A DNA stretch of 15,146 nucleotides from the NCBI GenBank assembly GCA_017629455.1, contig JAGBXE010000217.1:1-15146 (forward strand), read 5' to 3'. This DNA comes from Kiritimatiellia bacterium. Lineage in GTDB: Bacteria > Verrucomicrobiota > Kiritimatiellia > RFP12 > UBA1067. Below, piece after piece: positions 8,331 through 15,146 of this stretch. The position numbers and the translations under genes were made by a program. Every line of letters starts with the position of its first letter. Position 1 is the stretch's first letter. Under the pieces are notes generated by a model. The model was not told where the DNA came from. It searched no databases and was given only the letters and a program-made list of their open reading frames with translations.

Positions 8331-9317
8331 ATGACTAACAAGAATCTGTACGTTCTAGCCGGCGTTGCGGCGTTGTTTGGCGTGGCGGCGTACTTTATAG
8401 GCGGCGGTATGAAGCCGTCGGCACCCAGGCTTAATGGTAAGATGATCGTCCCCGGGCTAAATGCCGCCGATGTTTCGCGCATCGAAATTGGCAACTCTCT
8501 TAAGCTCGCGGCATCTGAAAAGGGGTGGGTTGTAGAGTCTCTCTACGGATATCCCGCCTCCCGTGAGAAGATTGTCGAGAACCTCCTGAAGGTTGCCGAG
8601 CTTAAAGTCGGCCAGGTTGCGCGCGGGCGCAAGCTAGGTGCTGAAACCTCCGTGGTTCTTAAGGATTCGGCAGGTAAGACGCTTGCCGAGCTAAAGCTTG
8701 GAGATACGCATACAAGAAAGCCTACCGGCCAGGCTGCGATGTACGGTGGCGGCAGCTATCCTGACGGCCGCTATCTTGCATTTGAAGGTGAGACAGTTCT
8801 TGTCAAAGATCCTCTTGATGCGTTTAGCGGTGATGCCAAGAAGTGGTGCGAAACGCGCATAGCGTCCGTTCCCTCGGCTGATGTTACGGCAGTGACGTAC
8901 GAGCATGGTTCGGAGAAGGTCGAACTCGAAAAGGGGACCAACTCCACGTGGGTACTTAAGGGGCTTGGTCCTAAGGAGGAGCTCGATTCCTCCAAGACGT
9001 ACTCGCTTGATTCGGCGCTTTCGTATCTCGACTTTAACTCCGTCGCGGATCCTTCTCTTGCCGAAGCGGAACTTGGCTTTGCGACAGGCTACGTCTATAC
9101 GGTGACTTTAAAGGAAGGCTCCAATACCGTTAAGCGTGTCGCCCGCATCGGCAACAAGGTAAAGGGCGGTTCCGATCGCTACTTCAAGCTTGATGACAGC
9201 AAGTGGGTCTTTGCGATTTCGTCGTATTCTGCCGAGAACATGATGAAGAAGCGCGCCGACCTCGTCAAGGCGAAGGAGGAGCCGAAGAAGGAAGAGCCTA
9301 AGAAGCAGGATAAATAA
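8331..9317 (+). CDS. DUF4340 membrane-anchored protein
   Basis: A 328-residue protein with one N-terminal membrane segment (about residues 5-26), no lipobox, and a long soluble part that should face the periplasm. The soluble part has the DUF4340 pattern: repeated beta-rich units such as DVSRIEIGN-x-LKLAASEKGWVVES and a WCETRIASVPSADVTAVTYEHG segment. DUF4340 genes commonly follow gldG-like genes, and its presence here supports one ABC system with gldA and the fused permease. It may act as an envelope accessory subunit; the biochemical role is not known. The C-terminus is a charged tail with EEPKK twice, ending KKQDK, probably disordered. Shine-Dalgarno AAGGAAG (8318-8324) lies 6 bases before the start. 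The 41 bases before the gene are AT-rich and show no terminator. Confidence 0.85.
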   Translation: MTNKNLYVLAGVAALFGVAAYFIGGGMKPSAPRLNGKMIVPGLNAADVSRIEIGNSLKLAASEKGWVVESLYGYPASREKIVENLLKVAELKVGQVARGRKLGAETSVVLKDSAGKTLAELKLGDTHTRKPTGQAAMYGGGSYPDGRYLAFEGETVLVKDPLDAFSGDAKKWCETRIASVPSADVTAVTYEHGSEKVELEKGTNSTWVLKGLGPKEELDSSKTYSLDSALSYLDFNSVADPSLAEAELGFATGYVYTVTLKEGSNTVKRVARIGNKVKGGSDRYFKLDDSKWVFAISSYSAENMMKKRADLVKAKEEPKKEEPKKQDK

Positions 9318-9335
9318 GGGGGCGTCGTCAATACC

Positions 9336-10712
9336 ATGAAGGCAGCGGTCAAAAGGAAGATAGGTTTTAAAGATTCAAATTCCTACCTAGGCGCGTATAT
9401 GCGCTATTTGGGTGCGGCGAAGACAGCGCGCAGAAGTTATGCCGAGAGCGTTAAGATGCTTGAGGATGCGGGCTTTAAAGAACTTTCCACATTCAAAACC
9501 CTTAAGCCTGGCGATCGCGTATACCGTGGTCGCGAAGACCGCACCGTCATGGCGGCAGTTATCGGGCGCAAGAAGATCTCCGAAGTGGGGCTGCGTGTAG
9601 TCGGTGGGCACACAGATGCTCCGCGTCTCGATCTTAAACCGCGCCCGATATATGAAAAGGGCGGTTGCATTTATTTCGACTGCCACATCTACGGCGGAAT
9701 AAAGAAATATCAGTGGCTTACGCTTCCGCTTGCGCTTTATGGGCGCATCGTGCGCAAAGATGGGTCGTTCGTCGATGTCTCAGTAGGCGACGCCGATGAC
9801 GATCCCGTCTTTATGATCAGCGATCTTCTTCCGCACCTTGGCCGTGACCAAGAGCAGAAGCGCATGAACGAATTCTTCCCGGCCGAAGACCTTGATCCCG
9901 TTTGCTGGACTACGCCAGGAAAATCAAAAGATGATAAAGCAGGTGTGAAGGGCGACAAAGAAGGTCTCGTTGCTTATCTTAAAAAGACGTATAAGGTAAC
10001 CGAGCAAGATCTTCTTAGCGCGGAGCTTGAGATAGTTCCTGCCGGAATGCCGCGTTATGTCGGCTTTGACCGTCAGTTAATTACCGGCTATGGTCACGAC
10101 GACCGCGTCTGCTCATTTGCCGCGCTTTGCGGTCTAATTGATGTTGCAAATTTAACGCCCGATGTGACCGCGGCGATTTTGATGTGCGACAAGGAAGAGA
10201 TCGGTTCGATGGGCTCTACCGGTATGCAGAGCTCGTTCTTTGAAAATACGGTTGCAGAATTTATTGAGCGCTCCGAATCTAACGCTCGCGACATTCTCGT
10301 TCGCCGCGCTCTTGAGCGCTCGTCGATGCTTTCGGCCGACGTTACGGCAGCAGCCGATCCTCATTTCCCCGATGTCGATTCGACCGGCAATGAGGCGCGT
10401 TTGCACGCTGGAATTGCAGCTTCCAAATATACGGGCGGCACTTCCAAGGGCGGTGCGAGCGATTGCGCGCCTGAATTTATCGCCGAGATTCGCCGTATTA
10501 TGGATGAAGCCGGCGTTAAGTGGCAGATGGCCGAGCTCGGCAAAATGGAGAAGGGCGGCGGCGGAACAATCTCGCAGTACATGGCGCGCTTCGGAATGAA
10601 GGTGCTCGATATGGGAACTCCCATGTGGAATATGCACGCGCCGTGGGAGATCGTCTCCTGCGAAGATTGTTGGCAGACGTACTGCGCGTACCGCGCCTAT
10701 CTTAAAGGTTAA
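9336..10712 (+). CDS. M18 family aminopeptidase
   Basis: A 458-residue zinc aminopeptidase of family M18, which removes N-terminal, often acidic, residues from peptides. All catalytic elements can be placed: His92 and Asp94 in GGHTDAP, His254-Asp255-Asp256 in GYGHDDR, Glu287 (general base) and Glu288 (metal ligand) in CDKEEIGSMGSTG, Asp335 in SADVTAA and His434 in NMHAPWE. There is no signal peptide, so it is cytoplasmic. Members of the family form large tetrahedral oligomers. The gene starts 18 bases after the DUF4340 gene, and the only purine-rich stretch (AAGGGGG, 9316-9322) is 13 bases from the ATG, an unusually long distance that suggests modest translation. It is probably co-transcribed with the ABC genes, but a functional link is not shown. 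Confidence 0.93.
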   Translation: MKAAVKRKIGFKDSNSYLGAYMRYLGAAKTARRSYAESVKMLEDAGFKELSTFKTLKPGDRVYRGREDRTVMAAVIGRKKISEVGLRVVGGHTDAPRLDLKPRPIYEKGGCIYFDCHIYGGIKKYQWLTLPLALYGRIVRKDGSFVDVSVGDADDDPVFMISDLLPHLGRDQEQKRMNEFFPAEDLDPVCWTTPGKSKDDKAGVKGDKEGLVAYLKKTYKVTEQDLLSAELEIVPAGMPRYVGFDRQLITGYGHDDRVCSFAALCGLIDVANLTPDVTAAILMCDKEEIGSMGSTGMQSSFFENTVAEFIERSESNARDILVRRALERSSMLSADVTAAADPHFPDVDSTGNEARLHAGIAASKYTGGTSKGGASDCAPEFIAEIRRIMDEAGVKWQMAELGKMEKGGGGTISQYMARFGMKVLDMGTPMWNMHAPWEIVSCEDCWQTYCAYRAYLKG

Positions 10713-10753
10713 AGCCTCTGTTTTAATTTTGAAACAAACTGAAAGGAATACAA

Positions 10754-11698
10754 ATGAACATCTCGAGAAGAAACTTCATTGGCGGTCTCGGTGCATTCGG
10801 TGCACTCGGGCTTGCAGGCTGCGCGTGTCCTTGTTGCTGCGGCCCGAAGGGTAAGATTGCTCTTCAGCTTTATTCCATCAATAAATACATCGGCGGCATT
10901 AAGGATAAGTCGGGCAAGATCATTAAGTCTGGCGTTGGTCTTGAGCGCGCTCTTGAAGAGGTTGCGAAGATCGGTTATAAGGGCGTTGAGTTCGCTGGCT
11001 ACTATGGCTTTACCGGCAAAGAGATCAAGAAGATGCTCGACGATAACGGTCTTGTTGCGTGCGGCTCCCACGTCGGCGGCTGGCGCAATATCGACGGCGA
11101 CAATCTTAAGAAGGTTGCCGAGTTCAATCTCGAGTTCGGAAACACCGTTCTTATCTGCCCTGGCGGCACTGGTCCTGATGGCATGAACTGGTCGAACCCC
11201 GTGTGGGATGCCAAGTGCGCCGACCACATGAAGTTTATCGTCGACTTCTTTAACAAGTCTGCTGAGGCTGCCGCGAAGTTCGGTTCGCGCGTCGGCATCC
11301 ACAACCATCAGTGGGAGTTCCAGCTTAAGGACGAGAACGGCGTTACGTTCTGGGATCACTTCTTCGCTAATACCGAAGAGTCTGTTCTTATGGAACAGGA
11401 TGTCGGTTGGACGACATGCGCGGGCTATGATCCGTGCCGCGAGTTCATTAAGTACCCCCATCGCTCGCCCACTCTCCATGCCAAGGAAAATGGAATGGGT
11501 AAGCAGGTGAAGAAGTTTGATGGCATTCTCGGCAAGCCGGGCGAGCCCGGCGCAAAGCCTGTTGAATGGGATCGCCTTCTCCCTATTGCTGAGAAGAACG
11601 GAACGGAGTGGTGGGTAGTTGAATGCGAAAGGCACTTCGACGATCTCTCCGCCGTTACACCTTCATACGCTTTCCTCAAATCGAAAGGACTGAACTAA
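10754..11698 (+). CDS. Exported xylose-isomerase-like TIM barrel protein (Tat lipoprotein)
   Basis: A 314-residue protein of the sugar phosphate isomerase/epimerase-like TIM barrel family (AP_endonuc_2 fold). The N-terminus has a twin-arginine motif (SRRNFIGG, Arg5-Arg6), a short hydrophobic stretch and a lipobox LAGC with Cys23, so it should be exported folded through Tat and lipid-anchored. Barrel features include IALQLYSI, GYKGVEFAGYYG, CGSHVG, GIHNHQWEF, LMEQDVGW and WWVVECERHF, which supply the likely metal-binding acidic and histidine residues. Four more cysteines follow the lipobox almost at once (25, 27, 28, 29), which is unusual. Shine-Dalgarno AAAGGA is 6 bases from the ATG. The next gene begins one base after the stop, so the two products probably act together on a sugar or sugar derivative. 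The exact reaction is unknown. Confidence 0.9.
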   Translation: MNISRRNFIGGLGAFGALGLAGCACPCCCGPKGKIALQLYSINKYIGGIKDKSGKIIKSGVGLERALEEVAKIGYKGVEFAGYYGFTGKEIKKMLDDNGLVACGSHVGGWRNIDGDNLKKVAEFNLEFGNTVLICPGGTGPDGMNWSNPVWDAKCADHMKFIVDFFNKSAEAAAKFGSRVGIHNHQWEFQLKDENGVTFWDHFFANTEESVLMEQDVGWTTCAGYDPCREFIKYPHRSPTLHAKENGMGKQVKKFDGILGKPGEPGAKPVEWDRLLPIAEKNGTEWWVVECERHFDDLSAVTPSYAFLKSKGLN

Positions 11699-11699
11699 A

Positions 11700-13232
11700 A
11701 TGAAACTGAATCGTAGAAACTTCCTCTTCGGGTCGGCCGCCGCTGCAACGCTTGCCGGTTGCTCGACTTCCAAGACTGGTCTTCGTGAACTTAAGCCAGG
11801 CGAAAAGATTCGTGTCGGCGTGATTGGCTGCGGCATTCAGATGCGCAACGCTCTTTTCGCGCAGATGCTTGGCAAGGATCCCTACTGCAAGCTCGACGGC
11901 AAGATTAAGATTGTCGCCTGCTGCGATTGCGATAAGGAGCGCCGCGAGGCATGCGCCACTGTCGTTGATGAAGCTTACGGCGAGAAGGGCGTCTGCAAGG
12001 CCGTTGCCGATTTCCGCGACGTTCTTACCGATCCTGCGATTGACGCAGTCGTCATTGCAACGCCCGACCACTGGCATGCTTACATGTGCGTCGAAGCGAT
12101 GAAGCACGGCAAGGACGTCTACTGCGAAAAGCCTCTGACATTCTCGCCCGAGGAATCGAAGCTCGTTATCGCCGCGCAGAAGAAGTATGGCCGCGTTTTC
12201 CAGACCGGCTCAATGCAGCGCAGCTACGATGTCTTCCGTACGGCTGTTATGATTGTCCGTAACGGTGGCATCGGCGACATTAAGTACGTTGATGCTAACT
12301 ATGGTATTGGCGGCAAGAAGCTTGGCGGCCCTTCGCATCCTGTCCGTTTCTTCAACGATCCCGTTAATGCAGCCACTGAAGGCGCTCCTAACGGCAATGT
12401 TGATTGGGATATGTGGCTCGGGCCGGCTCGCTGGCGTCCGTATTCCGATCAGCTCGCTCCTCGCGGCGTTCACAAGTTCTATCCGATGTTCTGGCGTTTC
12501 GACGACGATATCGGAACTGGCTACAATGGCGACTGGGGTGCACACCACCTCGACATCGCGCAGTGGGGTCTCGATAAGGACGAGTCTGGTCCGTACAAGA
12601 TTATTCGCTCTGACGAACCGTATTCGACCGATCTTTACCATGGCGCGCGCCGCCAGTACGGTATGAAGATGCTCTTTACTTCGCCCACGGGAGATGTTGA
12701 GCTTTATCACGGTCCTTTCGGTGTCTGGGGCACGGTGTTCTACGGTACCGACGGCATTGTCGCTGTCAACCGCGGCAAGATTGCAGTCTGGAAGGGCACG
12801 GGTCTCGTTAAGCCCACTAAGGAAATCCGCGCGGCACTTCAGGACGTTTCGTTCATGAAGAGCAAGATCGTCGCTGAATCCGTCGGCAAGGATTACGGAA
12901 CTGATGCAGTTCTCAAGAAGGACAACCGTCTTGATGCTGCGCTTACGCTCCTTAAGGAGAAGTTTGCTCTTGAGAAGGCCAAGGTTCAGCTCTACAAGAG
13001 CCCGAACCAGATTCAGAACTTCTTCGAGTGCGTTCTCAGCCGTAAGCCTGCCATCTCGACGGCCGAAATCGGTGCGCGTGGTGCAGTTCTCTGCCAGCTT
13101 TGCAATATGAGCTACATCTACGATACAGGTTTCGATTGGGATCCTGAAAAGATGGAATTCGCAAACGGAACCGGCGATCCTTCGTGGCTTAAGCGTGCTG
13201 TCTACCGCAAGGGTTGGCAGATCGTAGTCTAA
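11700..13232 (+). CDS. Exported Gfo/Idh/MocA family oxidoreductase (Tat lipoprotein)
   Basis: A 510-residue NAD(P)-dependent oxidoreductase. The signal region is NRRNFLFGSAAAATLAGC, with twin arginines 5-6 and a predicted lipidated Cys21. The N-terminal Rossmann fold starts at RVGVIGCGIQM (38-48). CEKPL is at 142-146. The second domain has the DxGxHxxD motif as DWGAHHLD (278-285), which contains the usual catalytic His282. VDWDMWLGPARWRPY is typical of the long members found in Bacteroidota and PVC bacteria. Tat export lets the folded protein carry its nucleotide across the membrane, as in Zymomonas glucose-fructose oxidoreductase. The Shine-Dalgarno AAAGGA (11684-11689) lies inside the previous gene. 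A strong terminator follows. The substrate is likely a sugar, polyol or glycoside; GH109-type retaining chemistry is a less likely alternative. Confidence 0.92.
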   Translation: MKLNRRNFLFGSAAAATLAGCSTSKTGLRELKPGEKIRVGVIGCGIQMRNALFAQMLGKDPYCKLDGKIKIVACCDCDKERREACATVVDEAYGEKGVCKAVADFRDVLTDPAIDAVVIATPDHWHAYMCVEAMKHGKDVYCEKPLTFSPEESKLVIAAQKKYGRVFQTGSMQRSYDVFRTAVMIVRNGGIGDIKYVDANYGIGGKKLGGPSHPVRFFNDPVNAATEGAPNGNVDWDMWLGPARWRPYSDQLAPRGVHKFYPMFWRFDDDIGTGYNGDWGAHHLDIAQWGLDKDESGPYKIIRSDEPYSTDLYHGARRQYGMKMLFTSPTGDVELYHGPFGVWGTVFYGTDGIVAVNRGKIAVWKGTGLVKPTKEIRAALQDVSFMKSKIVAESVGKDYGTDAVLKKDNRLDAALTLLKEKFALEKAKVQLYKSPNQIQNFFECVLSRKPAISTAEIGARGAVLCQLCNMSYIYDTGFDWDPEKMEFANGTGDPSWLKRAVYRKGWQIVV

Positions 13233-13241
13233 AAGTGTTTC

Positions 13242-13264
13242 TTAGCCGAGATTATGTAGGCTAA
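13242..13264 (+). other. Small inverted repeat upstream of the terminator
   Basis: TTAGCC (13242-13247) and GGCTAA (13259-13264) can form a 6-bp stem with an 11-base loop. Its right arm, GGCT, could also pair with AGCC in the left arm of the following terminator. It may help protect the 3' end, or have no role. Confidence 0.4.
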
Positions 13265-13270
13265 AACGCT

Positions 13271-13310
13271 AAAAGCCATCGCCGCGCAATGAAAGCGGCG
13301 GTGGCTTTTT
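13271..13310 (+). terminator. Intrinsic terminator of the TIM barrel/oxidoreductase operon
   Basis: AAAAGCCATCGCCGC (13271-13285) pairs with its near-perfect complement at 13295-13309. This gives a 15-bp stem with one T-G wobble and a 9-base loop, and the right arm ends in five T. It lies 38 bases after the oxidoreductase stop codon. The A run on the left and T run on the right could also let it work on the opposite strand. Confidence 0.93.
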
Positions 13311-13314
13311 AACT

Positions 13315-13344
13315 TTGACTGAGTAACTAAATTTAGGCTTTAGA
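13315..13344 (+). promoter_or_regulatory. Weak candidate promoter for rph
   Basis: TTGACT (13315-13320) is a five-of-six match to a -35 box. TTTAGA (13339-13344), 18 bases downstream, is only a poor -10. A promoter is expected here, because the strong terminator directly upstream separates rph from the preceding operon. AAGG (13346-13349) serves as a ribosome binding site. The leader would be very short if this promoter is real. Confidence 0.25.
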
Positions 13345-13354
13345 TAAGGCGGTT

Positions 13355-14050
13355 ATGAAAAAGAGAAATGAATTAAGGAAACTTTCCGTAGTGCGCAATT
13401 TTACGAAACACGCAGATGGCAGTGTTTTGATTAAATGGGGCGATACATGGGTGTTGTGCACTGCAAGTGTCGATGAGAAAGTGCCGCCTTTTTTGCGCGA
13501 GTCGGGTAGAGGTTGGGTGACGGCCGAATATTCAATGCTCCCTTCGTCTACTGGTGGCGGACGGAAAGAGCGCGATATCAAAAAGCTTAAGATGGATGCG
13601 CGTTCATCGGAGATACAACGTCTTATTGGCCGATCGTTACGTGCTGCAGTCGATATGGAAAAACTTGGCGAGCGTCAGATCGTGATCGACTGCGATGTTT
13701 TACAGGCTGACGGCGGCACAAGGTGCGCATCGATTACAGGTGGAATGATTGCTCTTGAAATTGCCGTGAGCAAAATGCTTAAGTCGGGCTTAATTAAGAG
13801 TAATCCTATAATTCGCCGCGTCGCGGCAGTTTCAGTTGGCGTTTGCGATGGAAAAGCAACGCTCGATCTTGATTACGCGCACGATTCAACAGCCGAAGTC
13901 GATCTTAATGTCGTCATGACCGATGACGGGCGCTTTGTAGAAATTCAAGGTTGTGCCGAGCATAAACCTTTTACCGACAAGAGTATGTCGCAAATGCTTA
14001 AGCTTGCAAAGCAAGGGATAAAGAAGATTTTCGAATTGACGAAAAAATAA
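13355..14050 (+). CDS. rph: Ribonuclease PH
   Basis: A 231-residue phosphate-dependent 3'-5' exoribonuclease that trims the 3' ends of tRNA precursors and takes part in rRNA decay in the cytoplasm. It is collinear with E. coli RNase PH: VVRNFTKHADGSVLIKWGDT at the start, GWVTAEYSMLPSST, SEIQRLIGRSLRAAVD (with the preceding Arg of the phosphate-binding region), DCDVLQADGGTR, and the metal-site segment LDYAHDSTAEVDLNVVM. It is slightly shorter at both ends than the E. coli protein. It is a single-gene unit, bounded by a terminator upstream and a convergent gene downstream. No RdgB/NTPase partner, often found beside rph, is present. Confidence 0.97.
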   Translation: MKKRNELRKLSVVRNFTKHADGSVLIKWGDTWVLCTASVDEKVPPFLRESGRGWVTAEYSMLPSSTGGGRKERDIKKLKMDARSSEIQRLIGRSLRAAVDMEKLGERQIVIDCDVLQADGGTRCASITGGMIALEIAVSKMLKSGLIKSNPIIRRVAAVSVGVCDGKATLDLDYAHDSTAEVDLNVVMTDDGRFVEIQGCAEHKPFTDKSMSQMLKLAKQGIKKIFELTKK

Positions 14051-14081
14051 ATCTTCTCGATGCCGGTTTAAAAGCGGTACA

Positions 14082-14116
14082 TCACGCGCGATCTTTCAGC
14101 GAAAGGTGGCGCGTGA
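14082..14116. other. Long hairpin at the rph / DUF4838 convergent junction
   Basis: TCACGCGC (14082-14089) pairs perfectly with GCGCGTGA (14109-14116). After one G-G mismatch, ATCTTTC (14091-14097) pairs with GAAAGGT (14101-14107) with one wobble, leaving the 3-base loop AGC. The total is 15 pairs. No T-run follows on either strand, so it is not a textbook intrinsic terminator. The stop codon of the - strand gene (14096-14098) lies at the hairpin tip. It may still slow or end convergent transcription, or stabilise 3' ends. Confidence 0.6.
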
Positions 14117-15146
14117 GTACAAATTAACGTTCCTGTTGTTGTTTAGGGTCGGGCTCCACGAAGAATATTCCAAAGTGCCTGCGTGCCTGTTGGAGATTAA
14201 GTTTATTTTCCATACTGCGCCTGGATAGCGGCTTCCTTCGCGGAATATCGACCACGGCAGGAACAACTCTCCCGTCCATCCATCCTTGCCTGTTTGGCAT
14301 CTGTATACGGCGCCTTCGGCCGTCCAGCTCTTGTCCATAGAACGCGGCTGATCAAGCGGCATAAACAAGTCTTCATATTGTCCGTTTGCACAGAGAACGA
14401 ATTGATATAGACTTGCAGGCTTTAGAGGGTTGCCGCCTGCGATCATAAGTTCAAAACAGTCTCCATCCCACATGCCCTTGCCGAGTTTGTATGGGGCAGG
14501 TGATTTTATGCCGAGGTAAAGGCCTTTTTTATCCCAAAGAAGTCTGCAGTCAGGCGAGACTACTTTTGTGTCTGCGCCGACAAATGCTTGTTTAAATTTC
14601 GGAGAATGAGCTACATTCCATGCCTCCTCATTCGCTTTTCCGTCTAATGTCACGGGAGTTTCCGCGCGCATGACATCGATGTCGGGAGTTTTCATATGCT
14701 GGTATGCGAGAATATCAAGGAGGAGTTTTTTGAAGGGCTCTGCGAAGTTATCAAATCTTTTTCTAAATGCAATGTCGTTTGGTAGCGCTTTCTCCGCTTC
14801 CTTTAAGAGGTTGGAGAGGTATAGTACATCTTTTTCGGTGTATACTTTTGTGTACATCCGTTTGTAGTCTGGCGAAGGTATGCAGCTTAAGCCAGTTTCA
14901 ACTTCGGGAATCCATCTTTTTATCCATAGGTCTACGAGAATCTTGTAGAATGAATATAATTTTTGGCCAGCTTCATCGCCGCAGGTTTTGGTGAAGAAAT
15001 CTTTAAGCCCTGCTTCGACGTCAAAGTTCGGATTCCAAAGACAGCGATACGTAAGGTATGACGAAGCATAGTTCGCCCGACCGTGCATATAGTTGCAGGG
15101 ATAAACGAGGTCTTGCGAGGTGTACTCTGAGACGGCCTTAAGGAAT
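14096..15146 (-). CDS. DUF4838/CBM9-like secreted glycan-associated protein, C-terminal part (partial)
   Basis: The frame is open to the right edge, so the N-terminus lies outside the window; 349 residues are visible. An internal Met at 15088 is not the start, because coding sequence continues upstream (ending SQDLVYPCNY before that Met). The first roughly 165 residues are helical and resemble the end of a DUF4838 region (GRANYASSYLTYRCLWNPNF, then FFTKTCGDEAGQKLY). The rest looks like a CBM9-type carbohydrate-binding beta sandwich, opening with the usual TPVTLDGKANEEAWNVA and containing LYLGIKSPAPY, DCFELMI and GWTGELFLPWSIF. Such proteins are typically exported and linked to polysaccharide use; the catalytic activity, if any, would be in the missing part. 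Its loop codons near the 3' end include a short asparagine run (LNNNRN). It converges on rph. Confidence 0.8.
   Translation of the reverse strand, partial: FLKAVSEYTSQDLVYPCNYMHGRANYASSYLTYRCLWNPNFDVEAGLKDFFTKTCGDEAGQKLYSFYKILVDLWIKRWIPEVETGLSCIPSPDYKRMYTKVYTEKDVLYLSNLLKEAEKALPNDIAFRKRFDNFAEPFKKLLLDILAYQHMKTPDIDVMRAETPVTLDGKANEEAWNVAHSPKFKQAFVGADTKVVSPDCRLLWDKKGLYLGIKSPAPYKLGKGMWDGDCFELMIAGGNPLKPASLYQFVLCANGQYEDLFMPLDQPRSMDKSWTAEGAVYRCQTGKDGWTGELFLPWSIFREGSRYPGAVWKINLISNRHAGTLEYSSWSPTLNNNRNVNLYSRATFR

Noticed and set aside
9270..9317. Repeat expansion in the DUF4340 C-terminus (EEPKK twice)
   Set aside because: Only two short copies in a low-complexity charged tail; such tails are common and give no sign of a functional repeat.
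10709..11635. A 308-codon open frame on the - strand opposite the TIM-barrel gene
   Set aside because: The + strand encodes a clear enzyme family with signal peptide and ribosome binding site. The antisense frame has no recognisable domain and follows from the codon bias of the real gene.
15086..15088. ATG as the start of the - strand DUF4838/CBM9-like gene
   Set aside because: The same frame stays open to the window edge with coding-like sequence, and a protein of this family needs a signal peptide and an N-terminal region that are not here.
1..15146. tRNA, rRNA, CRISPR, transposase or phage integration sites
   Set aside because: I saw no cloverleaf-like tRNA segments, no regularly spaced repeats, no transposase or integrase products and no terminal inverted repeats with target duplications.

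Overview
The window reads as a dense, ordinary stretch of a bacterial chromosome with moderate GC. It carries one partial gene at each edge, nine complete genes between them, and no gene-free gap longer than about 125 bases. There are no RNA genes, insertion sequences, phage genes or CRISPR arrays. The gene families suggest an anaerobic, polysaccharide-degrading, Gram-negative-type bacterium. They include an L-fucose isomerase, Tat-exported lipoprotein sugar enzymes, a DUF4838/CBM9-like protein, a GldF-GldG fusion with DUF4340, and an etfB-etfA-long acyl-CoA dehydrogenase cluster of the Bacteroidota type. My best guess is a gut or sediment member of the PVC group (Lentisphaerota/Kiritimatiellota). 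This is an inference from gene content, not a proof.

Layout. (1) 1-2999, + strand: the end of etfB, then etfA, then a 577-residue acyl-CoA dehydrogenase. Together they form an electron-transfer flavoprotein module with its flavin dehydrogenase. (2) 3044-4843: L-fucose isomerase with all three metal ligands, starting 44 bases after the dehydrogenase. (3) 4844-4964: an intergenic gap with two GTTAAC palindromes 11 bp apart, a weak promoter candidate and a strong Shine-Dalgarno. (4) 4965-10712: a four-gene run. It encodes a GldA-type ABC ATPase, an 860-residue protein that joins the GldF permease to GldG in one chain, a membrane-anchored DUF4340 protein and an M18 aminopeptidase. The first three look like one envelope ABC system of unknown substrate; the peptidase may only be co-transcribed. 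(5) 10754-13232: two nearly abutting genes for Tat-targeted lipoproteins, a xylose-isomerase-like TIM barrel and a Gfo/Idh/MocA oxidoreductase, followed by a strong intrinsic terminator at 13271-13310. (6) 13355-14050: RNase PH. (7) 14096-15146, - strand: the C-terminal 349 residues of a DUF4838/CBM9-like protein, convergent with RNase PH. The convergent junction holds a long hairpin that contains the stop codon of the - strand gene.

The two most interesting parts are the GldA / GldF-GldG fusion / DUF4340 cassette and the paired exported TIM-barrel and oxidoreductase lipoproteins. The cassette is a widespread but poorly understood transporter type, here with a fused permease and a duplicated methionine-rich motif. 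The lipoprotein pair could carry out an oxidation-elimination type of sugar or glycoside chemistry outside the cytoplasm. Nothing in the window is clearly an entirely new system.
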